From IMG/VR virus record IMGVR_UViG_3300007276_000057, positions 1 through 57,248 of that record: DNA of 57,248 bases; one strand, given 5' to 3'. Source of the DNA: a virus. Positions 15,997 through 23,181 of this stretch are shown one piece after another (position 1 is the first letter of the stretch; every line of letters starts with the position of its first letter). The notes under the pieces were generated by a model. It was not told the DNA's origin, ran no database searches, and saw only the letters and a program-made list of their open reading frames with translations. The position numbers and the translations under genes were made by a program.

Positions 15997-16685
15997 AAGA
16001 AGATTACACCAGATTAATTATTTCAGATATACACATGGGCTCTTTACACTCAAAAGAATCTAAATTACAAAAACTACTCAACACAGTAGACTTTGATGAA
16101 ATAGTTCTTGCTGGTGATATCATTGACTTCATACGAGTTCCGACATTCACAGAACATACAGCCGAATTGTTCCAAACAATCTCAAATTTAAACCGAGACA
16201 ATAAGAGAGTTATTTACATTGTTGGGAATCACGACATTGCTTTTAATAAGTTTGTAGGCAAAACTGTCGGCGGTATTGAGTTTATGGAAGAATATGAGTT
16301 TGACTATGCAGGTCGCCACTACCGAGTAGAGCACGGAGATAAATACGAAAAAGGTATAGTCCATTGGAAATTCACCATGAACATTGTTTCTATCTTTCAT
16401 GATCTCTTGGAGAGAGTATTCAAGTGGAATCTTGCCGCTTGGTTTGTGAGACAACAACAAAAGAAAAGAAAACTCAGAAGAGTGTGGGACATAATGAAAC
16501 TTAACAAAGGTGCAGATGTATTTATTATGGGACATACACATATCCCAGAAGTTGTTATTTGGGTTGACGAGATGGAAAAGATTAAAACCTATGCAAACAT
16601 AGGTGACTGGGTTGAGCACTCTACTTATATTCTAATTAAAGACGGACAACTTCGTCTAAAAACATTTGAACCGGAGGAGAAATGA
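15993..16685 (+). CDS. Calcineurin-like metallophosphoesterase (LpxH-like)
   Basis: 230 residues from the ATG that overlaps the previous TGA. All five metal-binding blocks are present: I-S-D-I-H-M-G-S near residue 9, L-A-G-D-I-I-D-F near 38, V-G-N-H-D near 77, E-H-G-D near 110 and G-H-T-H-I-P-E near 180. The spacing and the basic linker between the fourth and fifth blocks resemble UDP-2,3-diacylglucosamine hydrolase-type enzymes. Substrate is unknown: lipid A precursor, nucleotide or phosphoprotein are all possible. The product is likely cytoplasmic or membrane-associated. Confidence 0.85.
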   Translation: MKEDYTRLIISDIHMGSLHSKESKLQKLLNTVDFDEIVLAGDIIDFIRVPTFTEHTAELFQTISNLNRDNKRVIYIVGNHDIAFNKFVGKTVGGIEFMEEYEFDYAGRHYRVEHGDKYEKGIVHWKFTMNIVSIFHDLLERVFKWNLAAWFVRQQQKKRKLRRVWDIMKLNKGADVFIMGHTHIPEVVIWVDEMEKIKTYANIGDWVEHSTYILIKDGQLRLKTFEPEEK

Positions 16686-16951
16686 AAAAACTTGATTTAC
16701 ATGGGAAGCGACACGATTCTGTTGAGACAGAAGTAGTAAATTTTATTTTAATGAATGACCTCCCAGTTGAAGTTGTTACTGGAAATTCTCAAAAAATGAG
16801 AAGTATTGTTGCGAAAGCAGCAAACAAACACGGACTCGCTGTTTATCCTAAAGGACTAAACAACCATGGTTCGTTTATAATTGTAGAGAAAACTGATTAT
16901 TGTTTTGTGTGTGGATGTGATCCATGCGATTGTCACTGGGGGAATTACTAA
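16682..16951 (+). CDS. Smr-domain protein with a Cys-rich tail
   Basis: 89 residues. L-D-L-H-G-K-R-H near residue 4 is the LDLHG signature of the MutS-related Smr domain, and V-V-T-G-N-S-Q-K-M-R near 34 matches its TGxG-like loop. Smr domains nick or cleave DNA or RNA; recent work on bacterial SmrB shows cleavage of mRNA at collided ribosomes, which would fit the nearby tmRNA theme. The tail C-F-V-C-G-C-D-P-C-D-C-H may bind metal. Activity here is inferred. Confidence 0.75.
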   Translation: MKKLDLHGKRHDSVETEVVNFILMNDLPVEVVTGNSQKMRSIVAKAANKHGLAVYPKGLNNHGSFIIVEKTDYCFVCGCDPCDCHWGNY

Positions 16952-17271
16952 TGCCTAAAAAGAAAATGGATAAGAAGTCTGGTATTGGCGTATTAGATAA
17001 GCAAAAAAACAAACTTGAACCACCAAAGAAATTTAAAGTGGTACTTTATAACGATGATTACACCTCGATGGATTTTGTTGTTGCGATTTTGGAAAAGATA
17101 TTTCGTAGATCAAAAGCAGACGCAACCGCCATTATGATGAATGTACACAACTCAGGCAGAGGCATTGCTGGTGTCTATAGTAGAGAGATCGCCGAGACAA
17201 AAGTTGGTCAAGTAAAAGCAACTGCAACCGCCTATAAAGTACCTCTACTTGCCGAAGCGGAACCAGAGTAA
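16951..17271 (+). CDS. clpS: ClpS N-degron adaptor
   Basis: 106 residues from the ATG in the TAATG overlap. ClpS delivers N-degron substrates to ClpAP. The signature V-V-L-Y-N-D-D-Y-T-S-M-D-F-V near residue 30 contains the Asp pair that binds the substrate N-terminus, and M-N-V-H-N-S-G-R-G-I-A-G-V-Y near 65 carries the conserved His and the G-x-A-G-V strand; E-I-A-E-T-K-V follows. The basic N-terminal extension would reach the ClpA pore. It requires a ClpA-type ATPase, which I do not see here, so it would act on the host machine. Confidence 0.92.
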   Translation: MPKKKMDKKSGIGVLDKQKNKLEPPKKFKVVLYNDDYTSMDFVVAILEKIFRRSKADATAIMMNVHNSGRGIAGVYSREIAETKVGQVKATATAYKVPLLAEAEPE

Positions 17272-17283
17272 TACTTATTATGT

Positions 17284-17544
17284 ATGTGGCACCAAGAAGA
17301 CGCTAAATTTAAGATAGGCGACCTGGTAAGAGTCTTAGAAGATATCAATTTTATTGCTTATAAACTTGATGTTTCCAAAGGCGATATTGGTCTTGTTGTC
17401 GGTATTGATTATGATCATGAGATACTTTCTATATGGGGAATAGATTACATTGTTCTTATAAGAGGACAGACTTTGATCTTTTTTGATAGCGAACTAGAAT
17501 TGATATCGCCGAAAGAAGAGGATAATACTGAACTACAAGACTAG
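17284..17544 (+). CDS. Small GDLV-family protein
   Basis: 86 residues. F-K-I-G-D-L-V-R-V-L near residue 9 and G-D-I-G-L-V-V-G-I near 34 form the strand pair typical of the small SH3-like proteins in this window; the acidic end is E-L-I-S-P-K-E-E-D. First of four such genes in a row. Function unknown. Confidence 0.7.
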   Translation: MWHQEDAKFKIGDLVRVLEDINFIAYKLDVSKGDIGLVVGIDYDHEILSIWGIDYIVLIRGQTLIFFDSELELISPKEEDNTELQD

Positions 17545-17563
17545 GTATTTTAGAGGATACCGC

Positions 17564-17800
17564 GTGTTTGGAGAAAGAAATTACAATATTGGAGACTTAG
17601 TGATCAACAAAATGCCGATAGAACTGACATTTGATGATCACATTATAGAGCCAGGAGAGATTGGACTTATTATCCGCCTGGTAAAGTACCATGATTGGCT
17701 GACTGGTGAATATGATTATCTTGTTTTGGTTCAAGGTAGAGAAGTTTTTTTCTTCGATCATGAATTGGAACTCTATAATTCAGACCAGGATATAAAATGA
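17564..17800 (+). CDS. Small GDLV-family protein
   Basis: 78 residues with a GTG start after TAGAGGATA. It has N-I-G-D-L-V-I-N-K near residue 6 and G-E-I-G-L-I-I-R near 31. The sequence V-L-V-Q-G-R-E-V-F-F-F-D-H-E-L-E-L closely parallels the preceding gene (V-L-I-R-G-Q-T-L-I-F-F-D-S-E-L-E-L), so the two are tandem duplicates. Confidence 0.7.
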   Translation: MFGERNYNIGDLVINKMPIELTFDDHIIEPGEIGLIIRLVKYHDWLTGEYDYLVLVQGREVFFFDHELELYNSDQDIK

Positions 17801-17991
17801 ATATAACTTTTTCCTTTCAGGGTACGACGCTGATATGTATTAGTGACTTCGCCTTTTTTCAAAAGGGAGGGCGATATTACTGCACACACGATACCGGGGA
17901 TTTTTTCTATGTTTGGTGTCCACACGCAAGGCTACCAGTAAATGAAATCAAACTCTCCAAAGAATCCAAGCAGCACTTCCGAAGAGCCTGA
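17797..17991 (+). CDS. Small orphan protein
   Basis: 64 residues opening M-N-I-T-F-S-F-Q-G, overlapping the previous gene by ATGA and the next by 50 nt. It has paired Cys/His in Y-Y-C-T-H and W-C-P-H-A. Not recognised; the long downstream overlap lowers confidence. Confidence 0.5.
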   Translation: MNITFSFQGTTLICISDFAFFQKGGRYYCTHDTGDFFYVWCPHARLPVNEIKLSKESKQHFRRA

Positions 17992-18211
17992 ATTTAATAT
18001 CGGCGACTTAGTTTGTTATCTCTATCGTGATTTTTCTGATAGAGAGCCAGATATTGGTCTTATCACAGCGGTGGTAAAAGTTGATATACAACTTCCCGAA
18101 GAGGCAGAATTTTTAGATCATTTTTATGAATACGATGTTCTTTGGGCACGAAGGGGATATACTTCAATTATGTTTGAGATGTTTATAGAAAAATATGAAT
18201 ATGAAAAATAA
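17942..18211 (+). CDS. Small GDLV-family protein
   Basis: 89 residues. F-N-I-G-D-L-V-C-Y-L near residue 19 and D-I-G-L-I-T-A-V-V near 38 form the family strand pair, preceded by a Ser/Asn-rich start. Function unknown. Confidence 0.65.
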   Translation: MKSNSPKNPSSTSEEPEFNIGDLVCYLYRDFSDREPDIGLITAVVKVDIQLPEEAEFLDHFYEYDVLWARRGYTSIMFEMFIEKYEYEK

Positions 18212-18228
18212 ACTTTTCTATTTACAGT

Positions 18229-18462
18229 GTGGATAAAACGGGTTATAATAGTTTAGAGGTTGGTGATTTAGTAATTTATGCTCCTTACTTTGAGGGTGAG
18301 GGGGCTTGGGTGATGAGTGGCGACCTTGGAATTGCCTTGGAAGTAAGGACAATAGATAATATGCAAATAGTCAGAGTTAAGTGGCTAAATCCAGAAATGG
18401 AAGAAAACGATATGGCCGCAGATGTTTTAGTAAAAGTGGAGAACAAAGATGAAAATAAATAA
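18229..18462 (+). CDS. Small GDLV-family protein
   Basis: 77 residues with a GTG start (M-D-K-T-G-Y-N-S-L-E-V-G-D-L-V-I-Y). G-D-L-G-I-A-L-E-V follows near 35. No clear ribosome binding site precedes the GTG. It overlaps the next gene by 14 nt. Confidence 0.6.
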   Translation: MDKTGYNSLEVGDLVIYAPYFEGEGAWVMSGDLGIALEVRTIDNMQIVRVKWLNPEMEENDMAADVLVKVENKDENK

Positions 18463-19438
18463 ATCTGATTTAAAACGAATGATAAAAGAAGAACTCATCG
18501 CAGTATTGGGCGAAGGCGGCAATATCTTTAAAGGCGAAACCGCTAGAATACCTTTAGAATACATCGAGCCAACACTTGACAAATACAGAGACGAGTTGGT
18601 TAAATTGTTTCCAAAACAAGAACAACAGTTTGCCGAGTTCAACCCTGTGGGTAGTGTAGGAAAGAAAGCATACTCTGGCGATATTGATGTAGCCTTTGAT
18701 GTGAAGTCATTCTTTCCCGATGGTGTTGTTGATGCTAATGATTTTGCCGCTTGGAATGTAGATCCCGAAGAATGGGAAGCCAAGTATAGCCAAATTAAAA
18801 AGAGAGCAAGAACAGCAACAGAGGAAATGTCCAAGTGGAAAGCATTCCTTTCGTTGATCGCCAAATATATTAACGAGAATTCAGACATTATAAAAGTCGC
18901 TGAGAAGAAAACCAAGTTCTCAAATATCTTTACTTTGTTTCCGCAGTATAGCCCCGAAGGTGATCAAATGGATATTGGTGTCCAAATTGATTGGATGGTC
19001 GGCAACCTTAAGTGGTTGAAGTTTGCTTATTATTCCGATGCTCCCGTTGAGAACCTAAAAGGATTACACAGAACTCAGTTGTTATTGTCTATGTTTAACT
19101 CTAAGGGCTACTCCTTTGTTCACGGAATGGGTGTTAGAAATAAAGAGACGGGCGAATACATTGTTCGTGATGTTGATGATGCTCTTGAGTTGCTCGGCAA
19201 CCTTTATGGCTCACCAATTGACGAAGAACAAACAAAGAAATATTATTCTTTATACAATTATTTAGTAAAAAATTCAAACCCAGAGACCTATCAAGAAACA
19301 ATGGATACCTATATAAAGATTCTGGATAGCACAAGAGCAGATATTCCCTTGAATCTTCAAGATTATTGGAGAAAGAATAAGGCCCGTCTTGGGCTTACCG
19401 GAAGGTATTTACCGGATTCCTCCAATCTTAAAAACTAG
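18449..19438 (+). CDS. Pol-beta-type nucleotidyltransferase with putative capsid-targeting leader
   Basis: 329 residues; GTGGAGAACAAAG precedes the ATG. The catalytic signature P-V-G-S-V-G-K-K-A-Y-S-G-D-I-D-V-A-F at about residues 66-83 is the GS...DxD motif of the pol-beta/MNT superfamily, and D-I-G-V-Q-I-D-W near 172 is a plausible third acidic strand. The first 20 residues (M-K-I-N-K-S-D-L-K-R-M-I-K-E-E-L...G-E-G-G) form an amphipathic helix shared with other proteins here and resembling T4 capsid-targeting peptides. It may be a virion-packaged enzyme that transfers NMP to a host molecule; substrate unknown. The enzyme fold is the firm part. Confidence 0.7.
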   Translation: MKINKSDLKRMIKEELIAVLGEGGNIFKGETARIPLEYIEPTLDKYRDELVKLFPKQEQQFAEFNPVGSVGKKAYSGDIDVAFDVKSFFPDGVVDANDFAAWNVDPEEWEAKYSQIKKRARTATEEMSKWKAFLSLIAKYINENSDIIKVAEKKTKFSNIFTLFPQYSPEGDQMDIGVQIDWMVGNLKWLKFAYYSDAPVENLKGLHRTQLLLSMFNSKGYSFVHGMGVRNKETGEYIVRDVDDALELLGNLYGSPIDEEQTKKYYSLYNYLVKNSNPETYQETMDTYIKILDSTRADIPLNLQDYWRKNKARLGLTGRYLPDSSNLKN

Positions 19439-19558
19439 CGATAAGCCAGTTACAAGCTGCAATGTGCATCGAAAGTGTTCACCGCGACATTAAAATAAAA
19501 GAGAACGATGTACACAAAAACTACTTAAACACAGCACAGCGAAGCGAATCTACCATTA
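19439..19558 (+). other. Gap without a supported gene
   Basis: About 120 bases between the nucleotidyltransferase and its terminator. A 45-codon frame from an ATG near 19461 exists, but it has no ribosome binding site and runs through the terminator. I see no RNA structure other than the terminator. Confidence 0.4.
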
Positions 19559-19587
19559 ACCATCAGACTACTCTGGTGGTTTTTTTA
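19559..19587 (+). terminator. Rho-independent terminator
   Basis: A 9-bp stem ACCATCAGA/TCTGGTGGT with a CTAC loop is followed by seven T. Confidence 0.88.
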
Positions 19588-19609
19588 TTAAAAAAGTAAT
19601 ACATTTGTG

Positions 19610-19637
19610 TTGACAATGTTATACAACATGTTATAAT
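19610..19637 (+). promoter_or_regulatory. Promoter with repeats in its spacer
   Basis: TTGACA at 19610-19615 and TATAAT at 19632-19637, 16-bp spacer. The direct repeat TGTTATA-CAACA-TGTTATA covers the spacer and -10 box and could be an operator. Confidence 0.8.
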
Positions 19638-19668
19638 ATACTTGTCCTGATCAAAATAGGAGGGTATC

Positions 19669-20097
19669 ATGACAATTTACACTGTTGTAAAAACTATGCA
19701 CGTTGACGACTATAAGAGACCATCAACCGACACACAAGCAGTAATAACAACTGCCGACTATAACGATGCTGTAACTGTTGCAGCAAACACTTGGCTAGAA
19801 GAATTCCACAGTGACTTTGTGTATGATAGCACAAGCGATTCGGGATTTATCAATGAATTGCAAGAACTGCTTGCCGATGAGCCTTCAGCAGAAACCATTG
19901 TTGATTTCTTTCAAGACAACCACAGTCAGATTTGGGAGCCTGAATTTATCTATGATGCTTGGTTTAGTGTTAGTATTCAACAAACTGAATCGCAAGAAGT
20001 CACCGGTTTAAATACTGATGTTATTAAAGAACTAATGACAACCAATGATTTTCATACGAGGGAAAACATTGAAAAAACAACCAGTATGATCAACTAA
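19669..20097 (+). CDS. Acidic orphan protein
   Basis: 142 residues starting M-T-I-Y-T-V-V-K-T-M after AGGAGGGTATC. It is acidic with a helical middle (F-I-N-E-L-Q-E-L-L-A-D-E). It has its own promoter and strong ribosome binding site, suggesting high expression. Not recognised. Confidence 0.7.
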   Translation: MTIYTVVKTMHVDDYKRPSTDTQAVITTADYNDAVTVAANTWLEEFHSDFVYDSTSDSGFINELQELLADEPSAETIVDFFQDNHSQIWEPEFIYDAWFSVSIQQTESQEVTGLNTDVIKELMTTNDFHTRENIEKTTSMIN

Positions 20098-20119
20098 GCC
20101 AACAATTGACGGAGATAAC

Positions 20120-21061
20120 ATGATTAATATAATTTTAATGGCGGCATGTTCAACAGAGGTTGGGCTGCTTGGGTACACGGACAAAAAACAAGATACCTCC
20201 ACAGCGGTGGTAACTGATACAACAGAAGAAGTCGAGCCGAGTTTAGAGCCTTCTTTAGAGCCGTCTAGCCCAAGTACTGAGCCATCCACCGAGCCAGCAT
20301 CAGAACCTGACTCCACACCAGCGATAGAAGGCACTGGTGGCTATGTTAATTATTATCTCCGTCAATTAGGGTGTCCAGCTTGTTTTGGCGAGTCGCAAGA
20401 GCTTCTTGTAGAGTTTACAACTAAATTCCACGAACCGACTTCCGATACCCATACAAGTTGGATACCCCCCGTTGGGTCCTGCACCAATCAGTTATTAATA
20501 ACTGTACCTTCAACAAACCCGATTGATGTTGGTCCACAATTATCTGTAGTTGGTCCTCTTCATTCCTTTATAGCAAACCAAGTCGCCCCCGGAGAACACT
20601 ATGCCTATCTTTATGAAACACAATACGATAGAAATGCTATCCATGATGTGTCACTTGGGAACTATACCGAGTCCTTTTCCTTCACCTCAATCGAGGGATT
20701 TGATTTTATCGAGCCCTATACTATGTTTTATGTGGATCCATCATATGCTTATGCAGCACCAATTCTAAAGAGCGGTATGACTTTTACTTGGGCTCCTTAT
20801 GGTTCAAGCGGAGTGTTTATGGTTACACTAGCAATTTATAACCAACAAGGGACACAATTGTTGGGCTATGCTGCTTGTGTCGGTCCCGACCAAGGGTTCT
20901 TAACTTTCCCTGGATCTTATCTCGTACAATATCCATCATATAGTTTGGTAGCCATTCACTTGGCGAGACATAAGGTAGATATGATTCCTTACTATCCCTT
21001 AGAATCTTACATTGAGACACATATGGAATGGGAAGTCATAGGTACAGGTTATTTACAATAA
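20120..21061 (+). CDS. Large secreted lipoprotein with Glu/Pro/Ser linker
   Basis: 313 residues. The ultra-short signal M-I-N-I-I-L-M-A-A-C ends in a lipobox Cys at residue 10. A linker of E-P-S-L-E-P-S / T-E-P-S-T-E-P-A-S-E-P repeats (about residues 35-72) is followed by a globular domain starting Y-V-N-Y-Y-L-R-Q-L-G-C-P-A-C. The architecture (lipid anchor, extended linker, beta-rich domain) resembles surface lipoproteins of Myxococcota and related bacteria. A phage copy may alter the host envelope, for example to exclude other phages; that role is inference. The C-x2-C may be a disulfide or metal site. Confidence 0.75.
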   Translation: MINIILMAACSTEVGLLGYTDKKQDTSTAVVTDTTEEVEPSLEPSLEPSSPSTEPSTEPASEPDSTPAIEGTGGYVNYYLRQLGCPACFGESQELLVEFTTKFHEPTSDTHTSWIPPVGSCTNQLLITVPSTNPIDVGPQLSVVGPLHSFIANQVAPGEHYAYLYETQYDRNAIHDVSLGNYTESFSFTSIEGFDFIEPYTMFYVDPSYAYAAPILKSGMTFTWAPYGSSGVFMVTLAIYNQQGTQLLGYAACVGPDQGFLTFPGSYLVQYPSYSLVAIHLARHKVDMIPYYPLESYIETHMEWEVIGTGYLQ

Positions 21062-21074
21062 ATTTATTTTTTAC

Positions 21075-21102
21075 TTGACAACTTAATAATGTATGTTATT
21101 AT
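21075..21102 (+). promoter_or_regulatory. Sigma70-type promoter
   Basis: TTGACA at 21075-21080 and TATTAT at 21097-21102, 16-bp spacer, before the membrane protein at 21138. Confidence 0.75.
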
Positions 21103-21137
21103 ATGAAGGCACAATAAAGTGCTAACGTGGAGTTAAA

Positions 21138-21365
21138 ATGGAAAATAGAAAAGAATGGCTTATTAAAGGCACAAAAGAGTTTATTTTAATGATGGTATTT
21201 TTTACCACCATTGTAGTAGTTCTGGGTGTGTCCTCTTATTCAGCCACTTTAGTTGGGCTTCACCCAACAATTGGTTTGTTAGTCATTATGATACTGGGGC
21301 TATATGGAATGTCCCTACAGAATGCTTATACTGAAGAGCAAGTAAAAAGAAAACAATCCGAATGA
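21138..21365 (+). CDS. Two-helix small membrane protein
   Basis: 75 residues with hydrophobic segments at about 15-34 and 40-60 separated by a short turn, a charged start (M-E-N-R-K-E-W) and a basic tail. GTGGAGTTAAA precedes the ATG. It forms a single-gene transcript between its own promoter and a terminator. The layout is holin-like, but no lysis partner is adjacent; function unknown. Confidence 0.7.
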   Translation: MENRKEWLIKGTKEFILMMVFFTTIVVVLGVSSYSATLVGLHPTIGLLVIMILGLYGMSLQNAYTEEQVKRKQSE

Positions 21366-21370
21366 ACCCC

Positions 21371-21391
21371 AGCCCCGAAAGGGGCTTTTTT
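21371..21391 (+). terminator. Rho-independent terminator
   Basis: AGCCCC-GAAA-GGGGCT, a 6-bp stem with a stable GAAA tetraloop, followed by TTTTT (the last stem T begins the run). Confidence 0.9.
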
Positions 21392-21414
21392 CTTATCTCA
21401 ATTCTATTTATAGC

Positions 21415-21741
21415 ATGGAAATTACAACCGAAGACATTATCAATATAATCGAAGAAGAGATCACCGCTGTTCTTGATGAGAAGAAGAAAGCCAAGACAGA
21501 CTATTCTAAAGAAAAAGAATCAGGATTGCATGGCTGGTTTTCCCGACAAGGCGGCAAAGGAAAATCAAAGGGCTGGGTTGATTGTAATACCTGCCGCAAA
21601 GACAAGAAGACAGGCAGAAAAAAATGTAAGTCCTGTGGTCGCAAAGATGGCGAGAAGAGATCAAAGTATCCTTCATGTCGCCCAACTCCCGCTTCATGCG
21701 GCACAAAAGGTAAAGGTAAAAAATGGGGCAAAAAGAAATGA
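21415..21741 (+). CDS. Small basic Cys-rich protein with amphipathic leader
   Basis: 108 residues. The leader M-E-I-T-T-E-D-I-I-N-I-I-E-E-E-I is the capsid-targeting-like module. The body is basic with G-L-H-G-W-F-S-R-Q-G-G-K-G-K-S-K-G-W-V near residue 37 and C-x2-C pairs (D-C-N-T-C, C-K-S-C-G), plus Y-P-S-C-R-P-T-P. I recall this G-W-V-D-C-N-T-C family in marine viruses as a domain of unknown function. It could bind nucleic acid through a zinc ribbon; packaging in the virion is inferred. Confidence 0.72.
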   Translation: MEITTEDIINIIEEEITAVLDEKKKAKTDYSKEKESGLHGWFSRQGGKGKSKGWVDCNTCRKDKKTGRKKCKSCGRKDGEKRSKYPSCRPTPASCGTKGKGKKWGKKK

Positions 21742-22439
21742 AACTTACAACAGAAGAGATTAATAAAATTATAGAAGAAGAGATTACTTCTGTCTTATCA
21801 GAGGGAGATGATCGCTGTACACGAATAGCCAAGCGAAAGTATGATGTTTGGCCTTCTGCTTATGCTTCTGGTGCTGTTGTTAGATGTCGTAAAGGTAAAA
21901 TTTGGAAGGGAGTTAAAGAAGAAGATGCTCGTCCAGAAGTTGATGAGATGATCAACGAAGAGGATTTGACCGACGAGGAGAAAGCAGAACTTCGCAAGAT
22001 TTTAAAAGACGAAGGTGGTGCTGCTGGAATGAAGAATTTCAAAGACAAGATTGATAAACCAGAGAAAGATATTAAGAAAGCCGCTAAGGATGATCCGAAG
22101 ATCACCAAGCATCGTCATGGCGATTATATTCTAAAAGAAGAAGAACTTGAAGAAGCAGTCTATGCTGGTCGAACTGTTAAACTTAACAAACCAATGCGCG
22201 GAGATGTTAAGAAATTTAAAGTTTACGTTAACTCCGGTAAGAAAGACAAAGAAGGCAGAATTAAAGCAAAGAAAGTTAACTTCGGCCATGGTGGAACAAG
22301 TGCTAAAAAGAAAGGCGAGAAAACCATGAAGATCCGCAAGAGTAACCCAAAGGCTCGTAAGAACTTTAGAGCAAGGCACAATTGCGATAACCCCGGTCCA
22401 AAGACAAAAGCAAGATATTGGTCTTGCCGGAAGTGGTAA
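21738..22439 (+). CDS. Paralogous basic protein with amphipathic leader
   Basis: 233 residues from the ATG in the ATGA overlap. The leader M-K-L-T-T-E-E-I-N-K-I-I-E-E-E-I-T-S-V-L-S-E nearly copies the upstream protein. A Cys-containing basic segment (C-T-R-I-A-K-R-K-Y-D-V-W-P-S-A-Y-A-S-G) follows near residue 30, then an acidic helical middle, then a basic tail rich in Lys/Arg with N-P-K-A-R-K-N-F-R-A-R-H-N-C. The tail resembles phage proteins of marine origin of unknown function. Possibly an internal virion protein. Confidence 0.68.
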   Translation: MKLTTEEINKIIEEEITSVLSEGDDRCTRIAKRKYDVWPSAYASGAVVRCRKGKIWKGVKEEDARPEVDEMINEEDLTDEEKAELRKILKDEGGAAGMKNFKDKIDKPEKDIKKAAKDDPKITKHRHGDYILKEEELEEAVYAGRTVKLNKPMRGDVKKFKVYVNSGKKDKEGRIKAKKVNFGHGGTSAKKKGEKTMKIRKSNPKARKNFRARHNCDNPGPKTKARYWSCRKW

Positions 22440-22440
22440 T

Positions 22441-22878
22441 ATGATAAGAATTAAAATAGTAAAAGCAATCAAAGACTTTATAAATTATGCTTGTCCAGCA
22501 GCGACACAGGATCTCAAACTAAATACGAAAAACAGAGATTCTGCTATCAAAGCTGAACACATTCAATATGGCCCACTAAATGTTGATGAGCCCGGTCCTT
22601 ATTGGAAAGACATAGCAGAGTATTGGAATACCACAGAGGAAGCAGCAAAGAAATCTAATTGCGGTAATTGTGTTGCTTTTGATATTTCTCCAAGAATGAA
22701 AGAATGTATGCCGGGCGAGACATCAGATAAAGATGGAGAGCTTGGTTATTGCTGGATGCATCACTTTAAATGTCATAGTGCTCGCTCATGTCGCACTTGG
22801 GCAAAAGGTGGACCAATCAAAGACGATAAGATATCAAACGATTGGCAAGAAAGGTCCGGTGTTAAAGAAGGTATATGA
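22441..22878 (+). CDS. Cys/His-rich conserved phage protein
   Basis: 145 residues. Y-A-C-P-A-A-T-Q-D-L-K-L-N-T-K-N-R-D near residue 16 and C-G-N-C-V-A-F-D-I-S-P-R-M near 78, followed by Y-C-W-M-H-H-F-K-C-H and S-C-R-T-W, form a highly recognisable Cys/His set. I recall close relatives in cyanophages and other marine myoviruses, function unknown. A metal or Fe-S site is plausible. It starts directly after the previous stop. Confidence 0.75.
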   Translation: MIRIKIVKAIKDFINYACPAATQDLKLNTKNRDSAIKAEHIQYGPLNVDEPGPYWKDIAEYWNTTEEAAKKSNCGNCVAFDISPRMKECMPGETSDKDGELGYCWMHHFKCHSARSCRTWAKGGPIKDDKISNDWQERSGVKEGI

Positions 22879-22911
22879 CCTGATTTAGTTTAACCAGTTT
22901 GGTTATTTTAT

Positions 22912-22939
22912 TTGACAAATATTGATATCGTGTTACCTT
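22912..22939 (+). promoter_or_regulatory. Sigma70-type promoter (weak -10)
   Basis: TTGACA at 22912-22917 and TACCTT at 22934-22939, 16-bp spacer. Confidence 0.6.
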
Positions 22940-22959
22940 ATAGAAGTATTGGAGGTAAC

Positions 22960-23130
22960 ATGAAAGAACCAAAGATTGGGGCACTTGTCCAAGACGTTCG
23001 TAATGGTATTTTCTTCACTATTGCGAAGATCAATAAAAAAAAGAAAACACTTGATCTCCACTCAAAGTGGATAGATATGGTTGTTACTCGCGATGAAATC
23101 AAATTTAATGATGGTATTTGGAAACTATAG
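22960..23130 (+). CDS. Small orphan protein
   Basis: 56 residues from the ATG at 22960, which follows GGAGGT. M-K-E-P-K-I-G-A-L-V-Q-D is a variant of the GDLV opening, and F-F-T-I-A-K-I-N-K-K-K-K-T-L-D-L-H follows. Function unknown. Confidence 0.65.
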   Translation: MKEPKIGALVQDVRNGIFFTIAKINKKKKTLDLHSKWIDMVVTRDEIKFNDGIWKL

Positions 23131-23131
23131 C

Positions 23132-23159
23132 TTGACAACCGCTATCATTATGTTATCTT
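23132..23159 (+). promoter_or_regulatory. Promoter of the UV-endonuclease gene
   Basis: TTGACA at 23132-23137 and TATCTT at 23154-23159, 16-bp spacer. Confidence 0.75.
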
Positions 23160-23181
23160 ATAGAAAGCAACGGAGGCTGTT

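Noticed and set aside
19461-19602. Short frame with protein-like composition before the terminator
   Set aside because: There is no ribosome binding site and the frame passes through the terminator hairpin.
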